Assembly (NCBI GenBank): GCA_947311845.1 | Contig: CAMZMU010000034.1 | Location: 94,220,289 to 94,284,288, forward strand | DNA from: Poa pratensis | Lineage: Eukaryota; Streptophyta; Magnoliopsida; Poales; Poaceae | DNA: 64,000 nucleotides | Direction of reading: 5' to 3' | In this document: positions 42,386 through 55,000 of the stretch, one piece after another | Numbering within the stretch: the first letter of the stretch is position 1 | How the letters are laid out: every line of letters starts with the position of its first letter | Notes under the pieces: generated by a model | The model's input: only the letters and a program-made list of their open reading frames with translations | Database searches by the model: none | What the model was told of the DNA's origin: nothing | Position numbers and translations under genes: made by a program

Positions 42386-44552
42386 TGATTATCGCAAAAT
42401 TAGCACTACTTATGGTCTTGACTCTCAAATTGTTGCAAACTTTTATAAAGCCTTTGCTTCCTATTTCGGTTTGCCGAAGGAGGGTTTTAAAAATTATCAT
42501 GAACCATATAAAGATGAATCTGTTTCTCATATATCTAAAGGTGTTGAGGTTAATGTTGCTGATCGCATTATTCCAGAACCTTATATTGAAAAAGTTCCTT
42601 TTCCTAATAAGATTAAGGAACATACTATCATAACTGGTGTTGTTAGTAAAAGTAATAAGAAAACTACCAAACCTGATGAGCAAATAACTGTTGAACCTGT
42701 TGTAGCATTGGTTAAAGATCTTGTCACTGAAAATTTAGAAGATAGACACATTATCTTTTGTGAGGATGCTTCTAATATTGTCTCACATCCTAAAAGTTCT
42801 AGGAAGTCTAGTGTTCCTGTGCTTTCTGTTAGGATAGGTGATCATTGCTATTATGGTTTATGTGATATTGGTGCAAGTTCTAGTGCTATTCCTTATGAGC
42901 TTTACAGGGAAATTATGCACGAAATTGCTCCTTGTAAACTTGAAGAGATTGATGTGGTTATTCAGCTTGCTAATAGGGAAACTATCTCTCCAATTGGTAT
43001 CATTAGAGATGTCGAAGTCCTTTGTGGTAAGACTAAATACCCTGCTGATTTTCTTGTACTTGGGTCGGCTGCCAATGATAGTTGTCCTATTATTTTTGGT
43101 AGACCTTTTCTGAATACTTGTGGTGCTGTTATAGACTGTAAGAAAGAGAAAATCTTTACTAAATTTGCTGGTGAATCTTATGAATTCAATTTCTCTAAAT
43201 TTGCTAAAGCACCTTATGAAACTGAATTGCCTAGTGAGGATTTTGAAATTGCTCAACTTGCATCTATTGTTCTTGCTCCTAACAATGCTTTGCAGCAACA
43301 TATGGAGAATCATGAAAGTGAGAACTTCAGGGAAGAAAGGAATGAGCTTGATGAAGTATTCCTTCGTCAACCTATGCTCAAACACAATTTACCTGTGGAA
43401 GATTTGGGTACCACAATGCCACCCAAGGAGGATCCTGTTTTTGATTTGAAACCTCTGCCTGATAATCTTAAATATGCTTATATTGATGATAAGAAAATAT
43501 ATCCTGTTATTATCAGCTCTAAACTTTCAGGTACAGAGGAGGAAAGGTTATTGGGAGTGTTGAGGAAACACCGCGGAGCTATGGGATATACTCTTGATGA
43601 CCTGAAGGGAATTTCTCCTACTATATGTCAGCACGCCATCAACATGGAACCTGATGCAAAGCCTGTTGTTGAGCATCAGCGTCGTTTAATACCCAAGATG
43701 AAAGAAGTGGTAAGAAATGAGGTATTAAAACTTCTTGAAGCTGGTATTATTTATCCTATTGCTGATAGTAGATGGGTAAGTCCTGTGCATTGTGTTCCTA
43801 AGAAAGGAGGAATTACCGTTGTTCCTAATGAAAATGATGAACTAATTCCTCAAAGAGTAGTAGTTGGTTATAGGATGTGCATTGATTTTAGAAAGGTTAA
43901 CAAAGTAACTAAGAAAGATCATTATCCTTTGCCTTTTATTGATCAAATGCTTGAGAGGTTGTCCAAGAAAACTCACTTTTGTTTCCTTGATGGGTATTCT
44001 GGGTTTTCTCAAATTGCTGTGAGAGCGCAAGATCAAGAGAAAACTACTTTTACTTGTCCTTATGGAACTTATGCTTATAGACGTATGCCTTTTGGTTTAT
44101 GTAATGCTCCTGCTACTTTTCAAAGATGCATGTCTGCTATTTTTCATGGCTTTTGTGAGGAAATTGTGGAAGTCTTCATGGACGATTTCTCCGTCTATGG
44201 AACTTCCTTTGATAATTGTTTGCACAACCTTGACAAAGTTTTGCAGAGATGTGAAGAAACTAGCCTTGTTCTTAATTGGGAGAAATGCCACTTTATGGTT
44301 AATGAAGGAATTGTTCTTGGACATAAAATTTCTGAAAGAGGTATTGAAGTTGATCGAGCTAAAGTGGAGGCAATTGAAAAGATGCCTTGTCCCAAAGATG
44401 TTAAAGGTATTCGTAGTATTCTTGGTCATGCTGGTTTTTATAGGAGGTTTATTAAAGATTTCTCTAAAATTTCCAAGCCTCTTACTAATCTTCTTCAAAA
44501 AGATGTACCTTTGTTTTTGATGATGATTGTAAGGAAGCTTTTGAAACTTTGA
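42375..44552 (+). CDS. pol: Athila pol, protease and reverse transcriptase part
   Basis: 725 codons. The aspartic protease site reads CDIGAS (about residues 163-168), followed by a typical [15 protein letters not shown]. Reverse transcriptase includes [39 protein letters not shown] and the catalytic FMDDF (601-605). The frame ends prematurely after NLLQKDVP because one T is missing from a T run near 44511; the rest continues in another frame from 44549. The start at 42375 is formal; translation would normally come from gag. Functional only if the breaks are sequencing errors. Confidence 0.88.
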   Translation: MDTDDYRKISTTYGLDSQIVANFYKAFASYFGLPKEGFKNYHEPYKDESVSHISKGVEVNVADRIIPEPYIEKVPFPNKIKEHTIITGVVSKSNKKTTKPDEQITVEPVVALVKDLVTENLEDRHIIFCEDASNIVSHPKSSRKSSVPVLSVRIGDHCYYGLCDIGASSSAIPYELYREIMHEIAPCKLEEIDVVIQLANRETISPIGIIRDVEVLCGKTKYPADFLVLGSAANDSCPIIFGRPFLNTCGAVIDCKKEKIFTKFAGESYEFNFSKFAKAPYETELPSEDFEIAQLASIVLAPNNALQQHMENHESENFREERNELDEVFLRQPMLKHNLPVEDLGTTMPPKEDPVFDLKPLPDNLKYAYIDDKKIYPVIISSKLSGTEEERLLGVLRKHRGAMGYTLDDLKGISPTICQHAINMEPDAKPVVEHQRRLIPKMKEVVRNEVLKLLEAGIIYPIADSRWVSPVHCVPKKGGITVVPNENDELIPQRVVVGYRMCIDFRKVNKVTKKDHYPLPFIDQMLERLSKKTHFCFLDGYSGFSQIAVRAQDQEKTTFTCPYGTYAYRRMPFGLCNAPATFQRCMSAIFHGFCEEIVEVFMDDFSVYGTSFDNCLHNLDKVLQRCEETSLVLNWEKCHFMVNEGIVLGHKISERGIEVDRAKVEAIEKMPCPKDVKGIRSILGHAGFYRRFIKDFSKISKPLTNLLQKDVPLFLMMIVRKLLKL

Positions 44553-46396
44553 AAAAGGCTTTAATCACCGCTCCTGTAGTTGAACCACCTGATTGGAATT
44601 TACCTTTTGAAATTATGTGTGATGCTAGTGATTATGCTGTAGGCGCTGTTCTTGGGCAGCGAGTAGATAAAAAGTTAAATGTTATTCATTATGCTAGTAA
44701 AACTCTTGATTCTGCTCAAAAGAATTATGCCACTACTGAAAAAGAATTTCTAGCTGTAGTTTTTGCTTGTGACAAATTTCGACCCTACATAGTTGATTCG
44801 AAAGTCACTATTCATACTGATCATGCTGCAATTAGATACCTTATGGAAAAGAAAGATGCTAAGCCAAGGCTTATTAGATGGGTACTTCTTTTGCAAGAAT
44901 TTGATTTGCATATCATAGATAGAAAAGGTGCTGAAAATCCTGTTGCTGATAATTTGTCTAGATTGGAAAGCATTCCTTATGATCCTATTCCTGTTAATGA
45001 TAGCTTTCCAAATGAACAATTGGCTGCAATAAGTGTAAGTTCGCGAGATAGTCCTTGGTATGCTGATTATGCTAACTTTATTGTTTCCAAGTACTTGCCT
45101 CCAACCTTTTCAGCTCAGCAAAGAAGGAAATTCTTTTATGACTTGCGGCATTACTTTTGGGATGACCCACACTTATATAAAGAAGGAGTCGATGGTATTA
45201 TGCGAAGATGTGTTCCTGAATATGAACAACAGGAAATACTGAGGAAATGCCATGGAAGTGCTTATGGAGGGCATCACGCTGGAGATAGAACTGCGCAGAA
45301 AGTTCTACAATCAGGTTTTTATTGGCCTACCCTCTTTAAGGATGCAAGAAAGTTTATTTTATCTTGTGATGAATGTCAAAGGGTTGGTAATATCTCTAGA
45401 CGCAATGAAATGCCTATGAGTTATTCTCTTGTTATTGAACCATTTGATTGTTGGGGATTCGACTTCATGGGTCCTTTTCCTTCTTCACAAGGTAATACTC
45501 ATATACTTGTTGCTGTTGATTATGTCACTAAATGGGTAGAAGCTATACCTACTAAAAGTGCTGATGGTGAGACCTCTTTAAAAATGCTTCAAGATGTCAT
45601 TTTTCCTAGGTTTGGTGTACCTAGATATCTTATGACTGATGGAGGTTCTCATTTTATCCATGGTGGTTTTAGAAAGACTCTTGCTAAATATGGTGTTAAT
45701 CATAGAATTGCTTCAGCCTATCATCCTCAAACTAGTGGACAAGTAGAATTGTCAAATAGGGAGATTAAATCTATCTTGCAAAAGACTGTTAATAAATCTA
45801 GAAAAAATTGGGCTAGTAAGTTAAATGATGCTTTATGGGCTTATAGAACTGCTTATAAGAACCCCATGGGCATGTCTCCTTATAAAATGGTTTATGGTAA
45901 AGCTTGTCACTTGCCTTTAGAATTAGAACACAAAGCTTATTGGGCAGTGAGAGAACTTAATAGAGATTTTAAACTTGCCGGTGAGAAAAGGTTGTTGCAT
46001 TTAAGTTCTTTAGATGAATGGAGAAGTGAGGCTTATGAAAATGCTAGACTCTTTAAAGAAAAAGTTAAGAGATGGCATGATAGGAGAATTCTTAAAAGAG
46101 AATTTAATGTTGGTGAGAAAGTTCTATTGTATAGGTCTCGTCTCAGATTTTTTGCAGGAAAGTTACTCTCAAAATGGGAAGGACCATTTGTTATTGTGGA
46201 GGTGTATCGTTCAGGTGCAATAAAAATTGCTTCATTGAAAGATAACTCTACACAAGTGGTAAATGGTCAAAGACTCAAGCATTATATTTCTGGAGATTCT
46301 ATTAATGAAGAGGTTGATACAATTAAAGTGGTGACTCCGGAAACTTTCATTGAAGAACATTTTTCTGGGACTGCAGAATTCGATTCGAATAGGTAA
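44549..46396 (+). CDS. pol: Athila pol, RNase H and integrase part
   Basis: 615 codons. RNase H starts at [15 protein letters not shown] (about 22-36) with TDHAAIRYL further on. Integrase follows with the HHCC zinc region ([11 protein letters not shown] to CDECQRVG) and the DDE core: Asp 305 in FDFMGPFP, Asp 364 in MTDGGSHF, Glu 400 in [13 protein letters not shown], spacing D-35-E. The C-terminal part (KWEGPFVI) ends without a chromodomain, as usual for Athila. Stop is 46394-46396. Confidence 0.9.
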   Translation: MKKALITAPVVEPPDWNLPFEIMCDASDYAVGAVLGQRVDKKLNVIHYASKTLDSAQKNYATTEKEFLAVVFACDKFRPYIVDSKVTIHTDHAAIRYLMEKKDAKPRLIRWVLLLQEFDLHIIDRKGAENPVADNLSRLESIPYDPIPVNDSFPNEQLAAISVSSRDSPWYADYANFIVSKYLPPTFSAQQRRKFFYDLRHYFWDDPHLYKEGVDGIMRRCVPEYEQQEILRKCHGSAYGGHHAGDRTAQKVLQSGFYWPTLFKDARKFILSCDECQRVGNISRRNEMPMSYSLVIEPFDCWGFDFMGPFPSSQGNTHILVAVDYVTKWVEAIPTKSADGETSLKMLQDVIFPRFGVPRYLMTDGGSHFIHGGFRKTLAKYGVNHRIASAYHPQTSGQVELSNREIKSILQKTVNKSRKNWASKLNDALWAYRTAYKNPMGMSPYKMVYGKACHLPLELEHKAYWAVRELNRDFKLAGEKRLLHLSSLDEWRSEAYENARLFKEKVKRWHDRRILKREFNVGEKVLLYRSRLRFFAGKLLSKWEGPFVIVEVYRSGAIKIASLKDNSTQVVNGQRLKHYISGDSINEEVDTIKVVTPETFIEEHFSGTAEFDSNR

Positions 46397-46731
46397 CAGT
46401 TTCGGTAAGAAAAGTTTCGCGAATAACTTTCTAGAAGATATTTTCGTCGTTTTTATTAAATATGGAAAAATAAGAGACCGAACCGGATGGGAGACGGCAC
46501 CCGTGGTGCCCAAACCATAGGTCGGCGCGGTGGGCCCCCCAGCCGCGCCGCCTGGTGGTTTGAGCACCCCGGAGCTCGTCTCCGATCAGGTTTCCTCCTG
46601 TACCTTCCTTATGTTGTAAAACTTTTTGCTATATAACTCACCCGAACCCCCGAGGTTCGTATCTCGCCTTTTCATCGTGTTTCGTTTCGAGCTGTTTCTG
46701 TCCAGATATTGTTTTCAGATCTAGAGCTGCC
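46397..46731 (+). promoter_or_regulatory. Leader between pol and the coiled-coil ORF
   Basis: The stretch contains GCGCGGTGGGCCCCCCAGCC with GCCTGGTGGTTTG (46517-46561), resembling the GC-rich patch of the LTR, then a TATATAA (46630-46636) about 100 bases before the next ATG, and a splice acceptor-like TTGTTTTCAG (AG at 46717-46718). Either an internal promoter or splicing from the donor at 41612 could express the downstream ORF. Both are inference. Confidence 0.45.
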
Positions 46732-47232
46732 ATGTCTTCATCGAAGCCTCCAAAGGACAGTTTCTTTGTGAACGTCGTCACCCCATACATGGATGAGCTG
46801 AAGATGCATCCCAAGGAGTCGCAGATGGTTGATGGAAAGCTGCAGACGGAAGACGTGCGAGGACCCAAAGGAGAAGGGAGCCTGGAAGCCAGGATGGAGA
46901 AGCTGGAGCAAGAGGTCTTCACATACAAAAAGCTGGCGGAACGTGAAGTGGGAGTCTTCCACTCAATGGTGTCCGCGCTGGTCGCTGAACATAAGAAGGA
47001 GACTGCACAACTCTGGGAAGACATATTTCACCTCATCAACACCACCAACAAACTGCAGGCGCAACTCTATGATGTCCAGAATCAAAACTGTGAGTATGAA
47101 ACTCGGTTTAAAAACATAAGCGCTGCTGCTAGTTTCAGGATAATCGAAACCAAGTCGTCCTTTGTTGATGGGAAACCCCTTCCCTGGAAGTCTGATGATG
47201 AGGACAATTCACCACCACCACCGAAGGAGTAA
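46732..47232 (+). CDS. Coiled-coil ORF downstream of pol (Athila accessory ORF)
   Basis: 166 codons beginning MSSSKPPKDSFFVNVVTPYM. Residues about 50 to 115 form a heptad-rich helix (LEARMEKLEQEVFTYKKLAE, then LVAEHKKETAQLWEDIF and LINTTNKLQAQLYDV), and the C-terminus is acidic and proline-rich (DDEDNSPPPPKE). No signal peptide or membrane segment is present, so it is not a typical envelope protein although it occupies the env position. It lies 335 bases after pol, same strand. Function unknown. Confidence 0.75.
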   Translation: MSSSKPPKDSFFVNVVTPYMDELKMHPKESQMVDGKLQTEDVRGPKGEGSLEARMEKLEQEVFTYKKLAEREVGVFHSMVSALVAEHKKETAQLWEDIFHLINTTNKLQAQLYDVQNQNCEYETRFKNISAAASFRIIETKSSFVDGKPLPWKSDDEDNSPPPPKE

Positions 47233-49037
47233 TTCATCATAAGTATTGGCATCCCCTTGGTTTGTTCCAAGCTTGGGGGAGTGCCGCGGTATCACATCAT
47301 TATCTTTACCTTTTACTTTTCCATAAAGTCATATCGTGAGTAGGGAAGTTATCTTATATGATGGTTTGCAATGTGGAAGTATCTCTCTTTTAGTTGGTTA
47401 TCTATGTATCCCTTGGTGTGAGTTGCCGTTATGAAATATTAATGAGAAGTTTTATCATTTACTTTCTGCATACTTTATTTTAGCTTGCAATTCTCTTTCA
47501 TATTGATAACCTTGTTGTTAGTATAGGGATCACTTTTTAGAGCACCAAGTTAATCTTTTTGGTTTTGGCAAACTTAGCATTGGTCAGTAGTAGACAATAC
47601 TTTGAGACTTAAGTAGAGAGAGGGAGTGCATGCAAATATATTATTCCATGATCTTTCTTTCTTTGTAGCTCATAAGCTTAGTATTCTTAAGTTAAACTAT
47701 TTGTGCTTCTAAGGAAGATTGCATGATTATTCTTATCACTTGTATAATTGTTTGTATCCCTCAACTCTTATGCTTGCTACATAACCTTGCTAGCCAAAGA
47801 CCTGTATCGAGAGGGAATGCTTCTCATACATCCAAACCTTGAGCCAAACCATTGCCATTCGAGTCCACCATAACTTCCTACTATATGGTATTTTGCGCCA
47901 TTCCAAGTAAATACTTCATGTGCTACCTTTAAATTATTCAAAACTTATTACTCCTAGTTTTGTGTCACTGTTTATTAGCTCATGAGGGTTCTGTAGAGTT
48001 TCTCTAGCACTTTTGTCAAACAGACTTTCACCAATGGACTAGTGGCATATACACCGCTTATCCAACAATTTGCAAAAAGAGCTGGCAAATGGGGTGCCCA
48101 GTCCCAATTAACTACAACTTTCATTAATAATTCTCTTCACATGTTTTGCCCTGATTTATCAGTAAGCAACTTAATTTGCAAATAGACACTCCTCCATGGT
48201 ATGTGAATGTTGGAAGGCACCCGAGGATTCGGTTAGCCATGGCTTGTGTAAGCAAAAGGTTGGGAGGAGTGTCAACTATAAAGAAACTAAAATACATGTG
48301 TAAACAAAAGAGAAGAGGGATGATCTACCTTGCTGGTAGAGATAACGTCCTTCATGGGAGCCGCTCTTGAAAGTCTGGTTGACAAGGGGTTAGTGTTCAC
48401 TTTACTACGATTCGTTGACAACGACATACATAGCTCAAACAACTATTTTCATACTCTCTATATGCTTTGCAAAACTTAAAAGCTCTAGCACATGATTTAA
48501 TCCCTGCTTCCCTCTGCGAAGGGCCTATCTTTTACATTATTGTTGAGTCAGTAAACCCATTCCTCTCTATCTCAAGCAAGCATTTGAGTTGTTGAGATCC
48601 AATTAGTTATATGTGTTGATACTTCTAATCATATCTCTCATTTCCTTGTTTCGCACAATAGCTTTTATCCGAATGAATATAACTTTGAAAGTTATCAATG
48701 ACTGTAAGGAGACTGTTATGATTAAGGCATGTAAGTTCTGCTATATAAGCTCTGATATAAAGACTCTTCTCGAAAGATAAGTATGATCTGTTAATTGTTC
48801 TCTGACCAAGAGTTTAAGTTTGCCTTCACCAATCATGGTTCTCTTTATGCACTTCATCGTGGTTCCCTTTACTTATTTCAAGTTAGATTATATGAAGGGA
48901 AGTTGCTGTCTAGAATGACTTGTGTATCAATGAATGTGATGCTTCTTGTCCGTATTTTATTTATCGACACTTTGCTCCATAAACTTGTGGTCATGTTTAC
49001 TGAGCTCAGTTTTCGCTTGGGGACAAGCGAGGTCTAA
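47233..49037 (+). other. Noncoding 3' region of Athila element
   Basis: About 1.8 kb of AT-rich sequence without a credible ORF. A short frame (48176-48370, TPPWYVNVGRHPRIRLA) lies in a stretch that seems conserved in related elements, but I cannot support a protein. Confidence 0.6.
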
Positions 49038-49049
49038 GCTTGGGGGGGT
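49038..49049 (+). other. Polypurine tract region
   Basis: GCTTGGGGGGGT directly precedes the 3' LTR; the seven-G run (49042-49048) is the plus-strand primer site expected here. Confidence 0.8.
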
Positions 49050-50547
49050 TGATACGTCCATTTTGCATCACTATTTTATATCATAATTTACTGCTATTCA
49101 TCGATATATTTCATATTTAGAAGTGTTACTTATGTTATTTTACCTATTTTGCATGTTTGATGAATAATGGAGAATTGGACACCGGAGTCAGGATTCTGCT
49201 GGAAAAAGCACCGTCGAGATGCACTATTTCTGAAGATCAATAAATCGAAGGAGACATATGGAAGTTCCTATTTTACCAGAAGATGGAGGAGGCCAAAAGG
49301 GGAGGCTGAGAGGGCCAGGTGGGCCCTCCTCACTTGGCGCGGTGGGCCCCCTGCCGCGCCGACAGGTGGTTTGGGGGCCCTGGCCCACCTCAGCCGTTCC
49401 CCCTTCGCGTACTTGACCCCCTCGAACCCTAACACACAGGGAGGGCCATCGAAATATTCCGCCGCCTCCACGAGGCGGAAAACACCAGAGAGCGAAAAGC
49501 TCCCCTGCAGGAAGAAATCTGCCGGGGGAAATTCCCTCCCGGAGGGGGAAATCGTCGCCATCATCACCGTCATCGAGCTGGACTTCATCGGGATCATCAT
49601 CATCATCATCTCCACCGCCAACACCATCATCACCGCCGCTGCACCCCGTCTCCGCTATAACATCTAGGGCTGAATCTTGTCTATTTCATAGGGGAAACTC
49701 TCCCGGTGTTGATTACTCTTGTTATTGATGCTATTGGGTGAAACCATTGGACTAAGGTTTATGTTCAGATTGTTATTCATCATCATATCACCTCTGATCA
49801 TGTTCCGTATGATGTCTTGTGAGTAGTTCGTTTAGTTCTTGAGGACATGGGAGAAGTCTTGATGTTAGTAGTGAACTATGTTGAGTAATATTTAATGGTT
49901 TGATGCTTAAGTTGTGGTGTTATTCTTCTAGTGGTGTCATGTGAACGTCGACTACATGATACTTCACCTTTATGGGCCTAGGGGAATGCATTGTGTATTC
50001 GTTTGCCAATTGTGGGGTTGCCGGAGTGACAGAAACCTGAACACCCGTTGGTATATCGATGCATGAGGGATAGCAGGATCTCAAAGTTTAAGGCTGTGGT
50101 TAGTTTATCTTAATTACTTTCTTGTATTTGCGGATGCTTGCAAGGGGTATAATCACAAGTATGTATTAGTCCTAGGAAGGGCGGTGCATTAGCATAGGTT
50201 CACCCACACAACACTTATCAAAACAATGAAGATTAATCAACTATATGAAGCGAAAGCACTTGACAATATTCCCGTGTGTCCTCAAGAACGTTTGGTCATT
50301 ATAAGTACAACAACCGGCTTGTCCTTTGCTGTAGAAAGGATTGGGCCACTCGCTGCAACTATTATTACTGCATTTTATTTACTTGTACTTTATTTATCTG
50401 TCATATCAAAAACTCTAAAAACTTGTCTGTGAGCATTTACAGTGAATCCTTCATCAAAACCTTGTCAACACCTTCTGCTCCTCGTTGGGTTCGACACTCT
50501 TATTTATCGAAAGTACTACGATAACCCCCTATACTTGTGGGTTATCA
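49050..50547 (+). repeat. 3' LTR of Athila element
   Basis: 1498 bp, TGATACGTCC to GTGGGTTATCA. The LTR is complete; the N run begins at the very next base. Several one-base differences from the 5' LTR cluster in the last ~140 bases (AACTCTAAAA, AAACCTTGTC, GATAACCCC), in the same style as the deletions in C'. Confidence 0.92.
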
Positions 50548-50560
50548 NNNNNNNNNNNNN
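50548..50560. other. Assembly gap (13 N)
   Basis: Thirteen Ns separate the last base of the 3' LTR from sequence equivalent to 18467. About 8.4 kb present in unit 1 (10078-18466) has no counterpart here, so the true gap may be much larger than 13 bases. Confidence 1.
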
Positions 50561-52028
50561 TGTTTGTGTCCGTTTGCAGGGGGCGTTGGAGTCGCCGTAA
50601 CCTCAGCTTTATCCCGTGCCCCAACCACATACACTGTAAAAGAAGCAAAAATACAAAATGAGTTCTCCATATGGTTGAATTCAGACATGAAACCATTAAG
50701 AACATTGTATGGCTTGATCCATAGAGCGCCCCAAGTGCAACTCTTTCCTCTCAAGAACATTCGGATGAAAAAGACAAAATATTGGTTATACACTGAAATA
50801 AGTGAAACGAAAGCTTGTAACGAGATTGGGCCTGAAATTTTACACCTACTTCGGTTGGTATTGCCTTTGGATCTTCTGAAGATCGATGGCCATCACGGCT
50901 GACACGATCGATGAGCTGAGAAAACAACTGGTGATCTCAGATAAGCAAGCTTTAGAGCAGACTAGGCTCGTCATGTACACATCTCTGAGGAAAAGCAGCC
51001 CTGTCAGGGCAATTAATTAACATGTTGGTGGAATCACTGCACGCAGGTACATCCTGGTCGTTTTACTTGTTCACGACAGTGTGTAAGATCAGTTACATGC
51101 TTTTGCTGATAGCCTGATACATGGACTGAGTGACAAACTAGACCAAACATGAACGGAATTAAAGAAGTAACGTTTGTAGTGCAGAGCGTCAGAGCGATTG
51201 ACCGATGTTCAAACAAGGAAAAAAGGTGACAAGCTGCATAGGAACATGAATACTAATTAAGAAATTACTACGTAGCCTAAATGAATGCACTGACAATAGG
51301 CCACACCCGTCGCTCCATAATAGGCTCACAGCACAGGACAGTATACCAAGCAGTAGGCCGCCTCCGCCTTGGCTCCCTCCACGCACGTCGCCTGTGCACT
51401 TGTCGACTGCTGGTTCTCCACACCGCCTTCTGGCGCGAAGCCCACCGGCAAAGGAGTCCGAGCAGGGCGAGCTTGAGCCCCGCCATACGCGAGCTGCCGA
51501 TGCATGTTCTCTTGCACCGCCGCGGCCGCGTGGGTCTGCACCTGCTGACGCTAGCCACGGTCTCCCTCAGTGCTGTGCTTCCTGCACAACGTGATGTCGC
51601 TGTGGATTGGAACCAGCACCGGAGCTCGCCACGGGGACTTCAGCGTTGCTTGCACTCCCTGACACGTACCAATCATGTTTGCGGCCTAGGCACACTTGGT
51701 GATGTTCGTGCACCGCGCCGCCACATGCGCTCCTCGAGGCAGTTGTAGCAGAACCCAGAAAACTGCGCCGACACCTTCACGTGGCACCAAAGATGGCAGG
51801 GGGCAGGCCAAGAGCTCACGACGACCGAGGCGATCCGTCAAACAGCCTGTGGTCGCCTGGCTTATGGCTGGAGACAAGCCTTAGTCGAGATTGTTGCTTA
51901 GAGGCGACCGCATCCTGAGATATGACGATCTTTCTCTCGGCGAGATTGGACGGTGTTGGTTGACTGTATCAGTACCTTTCTTACAAGTTTTTACTTTGGC
52001 CTAGTCGTGTTGTGTTTGTTTCTCTATA
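50561..52028. other. 3' flank of NLR locus C' (copy of 18467-19949)
   Basis: Same content as unit 1, with many one-base deletions (for example AAGACAAAATAT, AGCTTGTAACG). It includes the zinc-knuckle-like fragment around 51286-51780. No gene is called. Confidence 0.7.
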
Positions 52029-55000
52029 TCAATATAGGCAAAGCTTTTGCCCCGTTCAGTACGTCCATCTTCAGAATGGGTGTATTTTTATTCCGGGCCA
52101 GCTGCTTGGCAATGTCCTCCTTTATTTCGTCTGCCCTGCCTTTTGCTTCAACTGTTTGGTATTCAATTTCCACAAGAAGTACTTCCTTGATGTGGGAGAA
52201 ATTAAAGCCGAGAAAAGCCACCTTCAAAACCGTCCAGCTTCAGCACCTCAAGTTTGGCATTGATGTGATCTTAAAATTCACTGATCCCCTCAAGTACTGA
52301 AGATCCAGTACACGAGCTTCTGAAAAGGCCACTCGGGAAGTAACAGATTTTTCATCCACAAATGGCATCGACCAACACAGGATGGATAGGTTTGGTAGGT
52401 TCCCAATGGCTTGCATGGTTGCACCGTCCATGCTAGCTGGCCCTCTGATAGTTTGAGCTTCACGAGATTCTGTAGACCGCTGATCCATCCTGGCAATTTG
52501 CTCATATGGCACTCAGCTTGAGGCACTGGAGGTTTTTTGGAGGCGACGACATGGCATGAAAACAGTCACACAAATCTACAATTCCTGACACCGCTGACAA
52601 GGACTCAAGGCCACTGAGACTGGATGAAATGACCGAACAGAACTCCGGACCATTCTCCATGTTGATGCCACGCACTGCTAACTTGCGCAGGCTGGTGAGA
52701 CCTTTTATCTCTGTGCGACTACATTCCCCCTTCCAAGAATCCATGCCCAGCGTGTGCAGGGTTTTCAGTTTCCTCATTCCTCTTGGCAACCAAACCCAAG
52801 ATCCAGCCAAAAGCGTTGTACATAACGAAGCTTCATAAGTTGGTGAGGTTTTGGGCAGCGTCAATATCCTTGTTATTTGATGTCTAGTGTCTCGAGTTGA
52901 CTCGGTTACCCACCGATTTCGGAAGGTGACGGACGTAGCGGCACCACCTTAGAGAAAGGTATCTCAGATGAAGAAGCTTCCCAATGTGCTTAAGGTGATG
53001 ATCTTGTAAACCTCTCGTTCCTACTAGGTTCCAGCACCCGAAGAAATCTCATTTTGTCAGAAATGTAAAATGGCTTCCACTCATCAAATACCGTCAATGA
53101 CCGTATATACATGATAGCTCCACGCTGCTCTCAAACACCACACTTATCTCCTTCCAATTGCTGCTTATGCAAGGTGACGCACTGCACGTGAGTGTTCGGC
53201 TTGCACCCTTCCTCCAGCCTGAAAACAAGATTTTCCTCCATTGATTTTGTAATGCTGATATCACGGATCAGATCGTTGTAGCTGGCATGAGTCAAAACCT
53301 TGTATGTCGCAAATTGAATTCCGAGTTGGTAATATCATGCTTCTGTCGACAAGTTCCATGAAGTATTTGTGCCCTACGGAACTGTCCAGACAGTAACCTT
53401 CTGCTATCCATCGGTACACTAAACGTCTCGGTTAACATTGCGGTCTTCTGGGAAGATGGAAAGGTACAGGAAACAAGACTTGAGGTAATATGGTAGGCCA
53501 TCATAACTTTTCATAAGAACTGTTTTTATGGGCCCAAACTTTGGGTTCATCTCCAACTCAATACTGATATGCTCATTCAGTTTCCTCCATTCCGCAGCAG
53601 TTTTTGTTGGTTGGTCTGCCAAGAAGCCACCTACGGTGACTATCGCAAGAGGAAGTCCATTGCACGTTTCAGGATCAGCTTTGCGGTTCAACCAACTCAG
53701 GATAGTCCCTGGCCTAAATCTATGTCTTGTTCCTAAACACCTGTAAGTGTGCAAAACTATAATTAGTATGCCTTTTTACTACTCTACAATACATGAATCA
53801 AGTGTAAACCAGTCTTCCTTCTTCTATTAGTAACAGCATGTCCAGGTTGGGTCGCAACTACACAATGGCTATGTAAACAAAGTCTTTTGTTTCGATACTC
53901 TTTCATAGGGATTAGGCAATAAACTTCAGGCCAGGACATAGTTTTAATCTATTAATTATCCATGTACGAAATGTGTAATCACACTCTATCTCTAAAATGT
54001 ACACAATACAATTAAGTAGTAGTAACTTATTGTGCACATCTATCAAACAAATTTTTGCACCAAAATTTCATCGACATGTTTATATCCATTTTATGCATTA
54101 GTAAGGTTCTGTTTGTAATTTTTGAAAAATTAATATGTAATTTTGCAAAGTTTATAAACGGGAACAAAAAAAAATACTCATTTTGCACTATGTTTGTATC
54201 AACCCGTTTGGAAAAGAACACCTTAGTTTTCAGCAATTTAAAAAAAATCAGAGAAATTAAACTCCTTTAAGTTACATGATTTTTATATGCTCTATTTCCT
54301 GTATAATTTAATAAGAGATGTGGTGCAGTTATGGATATTGTCGGCTTGTAGCTAACCCGCGCACTGGGTGATGTAATCTTTTTTGGTTAACTATTGAAGC
54401 ATGCGAAAAAATATCATTCCTAAATTGTGACCCTATAACATGGGTCGTTGTGGCCTAATCTTTTGTTTCCGTGACTTACTATGAAGTATCTCTTCCAAAC
54501 AGGGTGGTAGTGTTGCTCTTACAATATACTAATCTTAAATAACCCTTCAAGGTTAAACCTAAATTGAGATAAAATGAACAACATTGTTTTTTGCAAATGC
54601 TAAAGTGAATATGTGAGTAATACTATTTCAATACCTTTTTGTTAAGAGGTTAAATGCATCTTTCTTCTAGACGCGTGAGAAAATGTATGAACCTTGGTTT
54701 TTTGCAACAATGCTTAGCAATATCCTTTCTCCTTGTGGTGATCACAACGATAAGCTTGGATTTTTCATTGCAAGTAAACTTGGCAATGCTAAATCCCATT
54801 CTGCCGTAGATGAGAGATCATCGAGACAATCAAGCAACTATTCCTTCTGAACGCCTGACCAACACTTCAGTCAACTCTACAACTCCCATCGAATCAATTT
54901 GTGTTTGGTTGTCGCCTTGAAAGTTCAAGCTCCTTCCTTGCATCTAGTTGCTCTGCCAAGGTCCTAAGGAGCTCCTCAAGCTTGAATGGTCGTAAGACCG

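Larger units (their letters stand above)
40065..50547 (+). mobile_element. Complete Athila-lineage Ty3/Gypsy retrotransposon (10.5 kb)
   Basis: Order: 5' LTR (40065-41568), tRNA-Asp primer-binding site, gag, protease, reverse transcriptase, RNase H, integrase, a coiled-coil ORF, a long noncoding stretch, polypurine tract and 3' LTR (49050-50547). Pol order with integrase last is the Ty3/Gypsy order. The target duplication is GTGAT on the left; the right copy is hidden by Ns. The two LTRs are nearly identical apart from one substitution at base 16, a GC-rich patch and small indels near the 3' end, so insertion looks recent. Gag-pol is interrupted by single-base losses in homopolymers. Family resembles Triticeae Sabrina/WHAM-type elements, from memory and not verified. 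Confidence 0.93.

Noticed and set aside
46732..47232. Coiled-coil ORF as a retroviral-type envelope gene
   Set aside because: It has no signal peptide, no transmembrane segment and no cysteine pattern; only its position matches.
48176..48370. 64-codon frame near the 3' end of the Athila element as a gene
   Set aside because: Short, no domain, and the similarity recalled for related elements concerns DNA and not a protein.
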